Assembly: GCA_019693395.1 (NCBI GenBank)
Contig: JAAMXP010003386.1
Location: forward strand, 1 to 39,042
Origin: Ettlia oleoabundans
Lineage: Eukaryota > Chlorophyta > Chlorophyceae > Chlamydomonadales
DNA length: 39,042 nucleotides
Direction: 5' to 3'
Made by a program: the position numbers and the translations under genes. Under the pieces are notes generated by a model. That model ran no database searches and had not been told where the DNA came from. It saw nothing but the letters and a program-made list of their open reading frames with translations. Shown piece after piece: positions 34,554-39,042 of the stretch; position 1 is the first letter of the stretch, and each line of letters opens with the position of its first letter.

Positions 34554-36848
34554 ATGAACCTGCGGGTACGTGGGCCCGAGGGCCAATCAACACTCAAAGT
34601 GGAGCCAGACTGCAGCGTGGACGTTTTTCGGGCACTGCTGGCAGAAAAGACTGGTGTTCCACCAGAGCGCCAGGAGGTGCGTGCAGGCTTCCCGCCCAAG
34701 CTGCTCGAGTTTCCAGCAGGTGGCGCCACAGCCACTGTGAGCTCCTTGGGCATCCAATCTGGCGATTCCTTGACAGTGACGCAGCTGCCAGCGCCAGTCG
34801 GCGGTGGGGCAACGGCGGCTGCCGACCAAAGCAATGGCCATGCGATGGCAGCGGGCGGGGCGGCCGCTAGTGCCGGCCTTGCTGGGCTCAGTGAAGACGA
34901 GCAGCTGGCACGGGCGATAGCACTCTCGCTGGGGGAAGCAGTGCCCGACATGCCGGCAGCCCTAGCAGCAGCAGCACCGCCAGCAACGACAACAGCGGCG
35001 GCTTCCACTAGAACCAGGGCTGCATCGCCTGCACGGGCGCACCCTGCACCCAGCAGCGCCGTCCTAGGCAGTAATCCGCAGCAGGGCGCACCGACTTCTG
35101 TGGAGTTGCCAGATGGCACTGCTGTGGTGCGCCGCATCATTGATAGCGACAACAGCTGCCTGTTCAATGCAGTGGGCTACGTGACGGAACACAGCCGAAA
35201 GCTGGCACCACGGCTTAGGTGCGGACAAGCTGAGATTCACTGGCCTGCCTGCCCTGCGTGAGAGTGCTGTTGATAGGGAAAGGCAGCTGTGCAGCTGGTT
35301 AGGCACCATTTTCTGCAGTGCACTGTTATTGCTTGCTGCTAGGGTTTACTGCTGCGTACGCTGCTTGCATGATATGCAACTCTCACCCGTCACCAGCTGT
35401 TGCAGTCATCTGGCCCCTTGGTTGTACCGTGCACCTAGTGGACAGCTGCTCAACTTCCCCATAGTAAGTTTCCCACCATAACAACCATCTGCAGTTCTGT
35501 TGTGCAACTGCATTGTGCAGGCAGGTGATTGCGGATGCGGTGCTGGCCGACCCCTTTGAATTCAACGAGGCGGTGCTGGGCAAGGAGCCTGCCGACTACT
35601 GCCGCTGGATCAAGGTGAAGTGCAACATTTTACAGGGGAGCATCCGCACTCACATGGGGCCCACTGAGCTGCTGTCAACAGCTGCTTTTCAGTAACTGCC
35701 ATGTGCCTGATTACGAGCAGATCGCTGCTTTGCTGGCTTTGCTCAGGAAGTCCCTCTCAATAGGTTGCCTGATCTGCTGTGCCGGACCCTGCGCTGCCCC
35801 ACCTTGCGCTTCCCTTCCGCAGGACCCCAGCAAGTGGGGCGGCGCCATTGAGCTAAGCATCCTGTCGCGGCACTTGGGGCGTGAGATCGCTGCCTTTGAC
35901 ATTCAAACAACACGCGTTGGTGCGTTACTTGCTCAGGGATGCAGCCCAGCCATTGACGTACACTGCCCTTGCATGGATGAACAGCCCATCCACCAGTCAA
36001 CTGGTCTTACATTTACGCCTGGCTTGAACACTGGCATCAGCGCGGGCATCAGCTGGGATTCCCCTGGTGAAAAGCTTGCTACATGGGGCACAGGTTCGCA
36101 TTGGGGGGCTACGCCTTCCCGCTATATCACACGCCCTGCCGCTCTTGCCCAGCCTGCGCCCATGTTTCTGGCTGTCTTCAGCATGCACCCCATGCCCGGT
36201 GCTGTTGCCTGTTGTTGGACTTCATGCGTGCAGACATCTATGGGCAAAATGCGGGATACAGCGAGCGCGTGATGCTGATTTATGATGGGCTGCATTACGA
36301 TGCCCTGGCGGTGGCGGCCTTCCCAGGGGCATCGGAGCAGCTGGATATGACCGTTATTCCCACAGGCGGCCCAAAGACAGAGATGATTATGCAGGTGGGG
36401 TTTGTTGAATGCATGGTGGGTGCTGCAGTATGCAGCAGAGTGTATGTTGTGATCTTCAATGGTGATCTTCAGAGGGAGTCTAACCTGCCGGGACCGCAGT
36501 TGCAGCCGGTTTGCATGTGATTGAGAACTGTGCTGCCTTGCAGGGCGCGAAACAGCTAGCGGCCCAGGCGCAAGCGGCACGGGCGTTCACCGATACTGCC
36601 AATTTTACACTCCGGTAAGCTTGCTGCAGCTGCCCCGACCTGAAGAAGCCGGATATAGTAATCAGCATGCACACGTAGACTCTTGCGGCATTTATGGCTA
36701 CGCTCTTGCTAAACCAGGAAAGCTGCCCGACCTCTGCACCTGCCTGCTTGCCCGCAGGTGTGGTGTGTGCATGATTGGGCTCAAAGGTGAGAAGGAGGCG
36801 GTGGAGCATGCCAAACAGACAGGGCACACCAACTTTTCAGAGTACTGA
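34554..36848 (+). CDS. OTU1: OTU1/YOD1-type deubiquitinase with an added UIM
   Basis: An OTU cysteine protease of the p97/CDC48-associated OTU1/YOD1 family, which trims ubiquitin chains in ER-associated degradation. Six exons, 34554-35218, 35521-35614, 35823-35919, 36234-36394, 36544-36614 and 36758-36848, give 392 aa. A UBX-like domain covers residues 1-80 (MNLRVRGPEG to SLGIQSGDSLTV). An Ala-rich linker contains a ubiquitin-interacting motif at about 113-128 (EDEQLARAIALSLGE). The OTU domain has RRIIDSDNSCLFNAVGYV, with the catalytic Asp and Cys (Cys about residue 202), then DPFEFNEAVLGKEPADYCRW, KWGGAIELSILSRHLGREI, and SERVMLIYDGLHYDALA with the catalytic His. A C2H2 finger closes the protein: CGVCMIGLKGEKEAVEHAKQ then TGHTNFSEY. 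ATG 34554 matches the family start LRVRG. The frame is open upstream to 34248. TGTAA follows the stop by about 118 nt. Confidence 0.95.
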
Positions 36849-37331
36849 CGTCCCGCTCCAGCAAACCAGTTCCCCTCCCTCGGTAGCTGGGTTAGCATCT
36901 GGCGTGAAGTTACAAAGTGGGCACGACTGTTTGACCACGCTGTGTGCAATGCCACTGCCACCTGTTGTAAGCATGCAAATCCTCAACGTGAAACCATCAC
37001 AAAATTGATCACAAGACATCTGGTCGCAGGACAGTAGTTATTCAGCACTCACCACAGGCAAAGTCGATGCCGGTGTTGCGCCCTGCCTGCCTTGCTGGCG
37101 CCCGCAGCGGCGCAGGCATGCGTGACGCGGATGCCAGAAATGCCGGCGCCAGCGCACGCCAAGTTAGCTGTATAACAAATAGCATTCTGGCCTGTCTTTG
37201 CCTCGCTCTTGTCCACCATTGAGATCAGCAACTGACCTAGTGGGTGGACCCGAGTGGAGGAGGACGCTGATATCTTGATACCGTAACATCACAGCAGCGT
37301 AAACAACGTAAACGATCCGGCGCAGGCCGAC
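36849..37331. other. OTU1 3' region and GWD promoter
   Basis: In this 483-nt stretch TGTAA at 36966-36970 probably ends OTU1. The remainder would be the GWD promoter and 5' UTR. I see no other gene. Confidence 0.6.
36966..36970 (+). other. TGTAA poly(A) signal, OTU1
   Basis: A TGTAA 118 nt after the OTU1 TGA. Confidence 0.6.
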
Positions 37332-38994
37332 ATGCAGCCCGCGGGGGTTCTCAGTCTGGCCAGGGTTGCAACGGGGTCTCTCCTCAATCGGTGAGTGGTA
37401 TCATGGCCGTTCTGCCAGTTGGGTTCGGCGATCAGACCGGTGCAACGGACGCCCCACTTGCTCCGTCTCCACTTGCAGGCGGTCTCCTCGACCGACGAGT
37501 ACACGGCTGGCAGGCCTTCAAGGGACGTACCGCAGAGCGGCAGGTGGGCTAGAACGGCCGCTAGCTTGAAGGGTGCTGGGCTACGAGGGCCAGCGCCTAG
37601 CCGCCACACACTGCTGCCGCCACCATACCTGCGCACACCCTGCACCTTGTTTCGCTGCTCCGCAGGTCGCCACCATGCAGTGCGCCCCCTGCGCATCAGC
37701 ACAGCAGTGAAGGCCACTGCTGCACCACCCGCGGCAGAGCGTGCCACGCCGGTGGAATGGGAGCGTACCCTGCCGCTGGGCCCTGGCCTAGTCAGCGTGC
37801 ACGTCTCCGCCAGCCCCGATGAGCAGCGTATCGTCGTAGCCACCAGCATGCCTGGACGCCTGCTGTTGCACTGGGGCGTGGAGGGCGGTAAAGGTTACAA
37901 GGGCGGCTGGCGCCTTCCAGGGGAGCGCTGCCAGCCTGAGGGCTCGTACAACTACAAGAACAGGGCCCTGCAGACCCCCTTCCGCTCAGTCACCGGCAAC
38001 GGCCTGCAGGTGGGCACGCGCACTTCTAGCAGTTTGTTGTGCCAGGCTGTCAACGCAAGCTGCTGACAGGAGCTGCATCACAACACTGGCCGGCCCCTCC
38101 TTCCTGCGCCCAGTCCTGCGCTACACCTGCCAGTTTGCCACTCAGTCGCCCCACCTTGCCAGTCCCCAAGTTGGCGTCAGCGACCTTGTGCTTCTGCAAC
38201 CAACACAATGCTGGACACTGTCGATAATATCGTGCTGCTGCAATAGGCGTTGATTGCTTTAATACCCCCCTGTGCCAATTGGCCAAGCGCTTGTGAGCCT
38301 AGCATCGTTGTGTGCTGCAATGATCTGCACTGCAGTCCGTGGGCATTGTGCTGTCGGGCGACGAGGCCTCCGACTATATCAACTTTGTGGTGAAGAACGA
38401 GGACACAGGGGTGTGGTATGACTTGAATGGCACAAACTTCCAACTGCCACTGCGCAACCCGCCATCGACTGCGGCACCCACGGTCAATGGGAACGGAAAT
38501 GGCAATGGCAACGGGAAGGCCAATGGCAAGGGCGAGGCGGCTGCAGTGGACCTGCCACCCCTGCTGCCATTGGACAAAATTCCACAGCTGCCGCAGGTGA
38601 GGTGCTGCCCTTGTGTATGGCTTCGTTCTGGCGACACTCGCACAAGCTGGCACGTGGCATTGAGATGCGCAAAGCCTCATGCATGTTACCAGGCGTCTTG
38701 TGGCCCCTGTTTGTGGTGGTGCTTGTCTCACTTGCACTTGGTTGTGTTGTATCGTCCTCCATGTGCAGCTGCGTTTCAACCAGAAACCCTGCTGTACTCC
38801 ACTTGAGTGTCATCAGTGTGCTACCCTCCCAGTAACCTGACTTCCTCACCTTTCTTCTTATTCTGTTTGCAGGAGCTGTGCGGCATCTGGGCCTACATCA
38901 AGTGGGAGGTGTCTGGCTGCCCCAACCGCTCCAAGGAGGAAGCGGACCGGGAGTACCAGGCGGGAATTGGGGAGCTGACTACCCTGCTGCGCAG
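37332..38994 (+). CDS. GWD: Alpha-glucan water dikinase (GWD), 5' part
   Basis: A plastid enzyme that phosphorylates starch glucosyl residues at C6, using ATP and water, and so starts starch breakdown. Five exons are visible: 37332-37390, 37479-37543, 37666-38009, 38336-38596, 38873-38994 (about 283 residues). The gene continues past the window with a GTCGGT donor. The start encodes a transit peptide split over three exons, from MQPAGVLSLARVATGSLLN to RISTAVKATAAPP. The first starch-binding CBM45 domain follows: GPGLVSVHVSASPDEQRIVV, LLLHWGVEGGKGYKGGWRLP with its two conserved tryptophans, SYNYKNRALQTPF, and WYDLNGTNFQLPL. A repeat-rich linker (NGNGNGNGNGKANGKGE) comes next, then IWAYIKWEVSGCPNRSKEEA, matching the AYLRWE helix after the CBM in plant GWD1. 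The catalytic His domain lies outside the window. The alternative, phosphoglucan dikinase PWD, has a CBM20 at its N-terminus, so it is unlikely. Confidence 0.92.
38482..38537 (+). repeat. Asn-Gly coding repeat in GWD
   Basis: A tandem GGNAAY/AATGGS hexamer array encodes alternating Asn-Gly (NGNGNGNGNG) then Lys-Gly variants, in the linker after the first CBM45. It looks like in-frame microsatellite expansion and is probably a flexible spacer. Confidence 0.8.
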
Positions 38995-39042
38995 GTCGGT
39001 GGTTTGAGGGGGTGTTCTGTTTTTTCTGTGGGTGGGTGGGGG

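Noticed and set aside
37289..37849. Minus-strand ORF of 186 codons over the GWD start
   Set aside because: It is antisense to the phase-consistent GWD exons 1-3 and has no family motif.

Overview
This window is nuclear DNA from a eukaryote, most likely a green alga (Chlorophyta). It is moderately GC-rich by eye. The genes are dense and intron-rich, and introns almost always end in TGCAG. TGTAA, the usual green-algal poly(A) signal, lies 95-420 nt downstream of several stop codons. Gene content is plant-type: L-galactono-1,4-lactone dehydrogenase, alpha-glucan water dikinase, a J-domain/ferredoxin protein of the chloroplast CDJ3-5 type, and a chalcone-isomerase-fold protein. The species cannot be named from this. 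All exon models were built by hand from splice signals, reading phase and remembered family conservation. Phase closes exactly in every gene except the asparaginase.

Layout from left to right: SIN3 corepressor (-, 3' end outside the window); SEC23 (+, 14 exons); calmodulin (+, 8 exons, two of them microexons); an L-asparaginase-like gene (+, frame-disrupted); a chloroplast J-domain/ferredoxin protein (-, 10 exons); ribosomal protein eL19 (-); an ICMT-type isoprenylcysteine methyltransferase (+); a CHI-fold/FAP-type protein (+, 6 exons); an unidentified small membrane protein (-); GLDH (-, 12 exons, last step of vitamin C synthesis); OTU1/YOD1 deubiquitinase (+, 6 exons); and the 5' part of GWD (+), which runs off the right edge. 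SIN3/SEC23, eL19/ICMT and GLDH/OTU1 are head-to-head pairs. Asparaginase/CDJ and CHI-fold/membrane protein are tail-to-tail pairs.

The genes are ordinary housekeeping and metabolic genes with no shared pathway, so the order looks like normal nuclear gene order and not a cluster. I found no mobile element, CRISPR array, tRNA or rRNA.

I see no wholly new system. The points most worth a second look are: 9-nt and 5-nt microexons inside the first calcium-binding loop of calmodulin; three GC-AG introns among about 75 inferred here; a J-domain whose HPD motif reads HVD; a ubiquitin-interacting motif added to the OTU1 architecture; an asparaginase with a frame break and an altered N-terminal active-site motif; and a 1.76-kb unassigned stretch between GLDH and OTU1.
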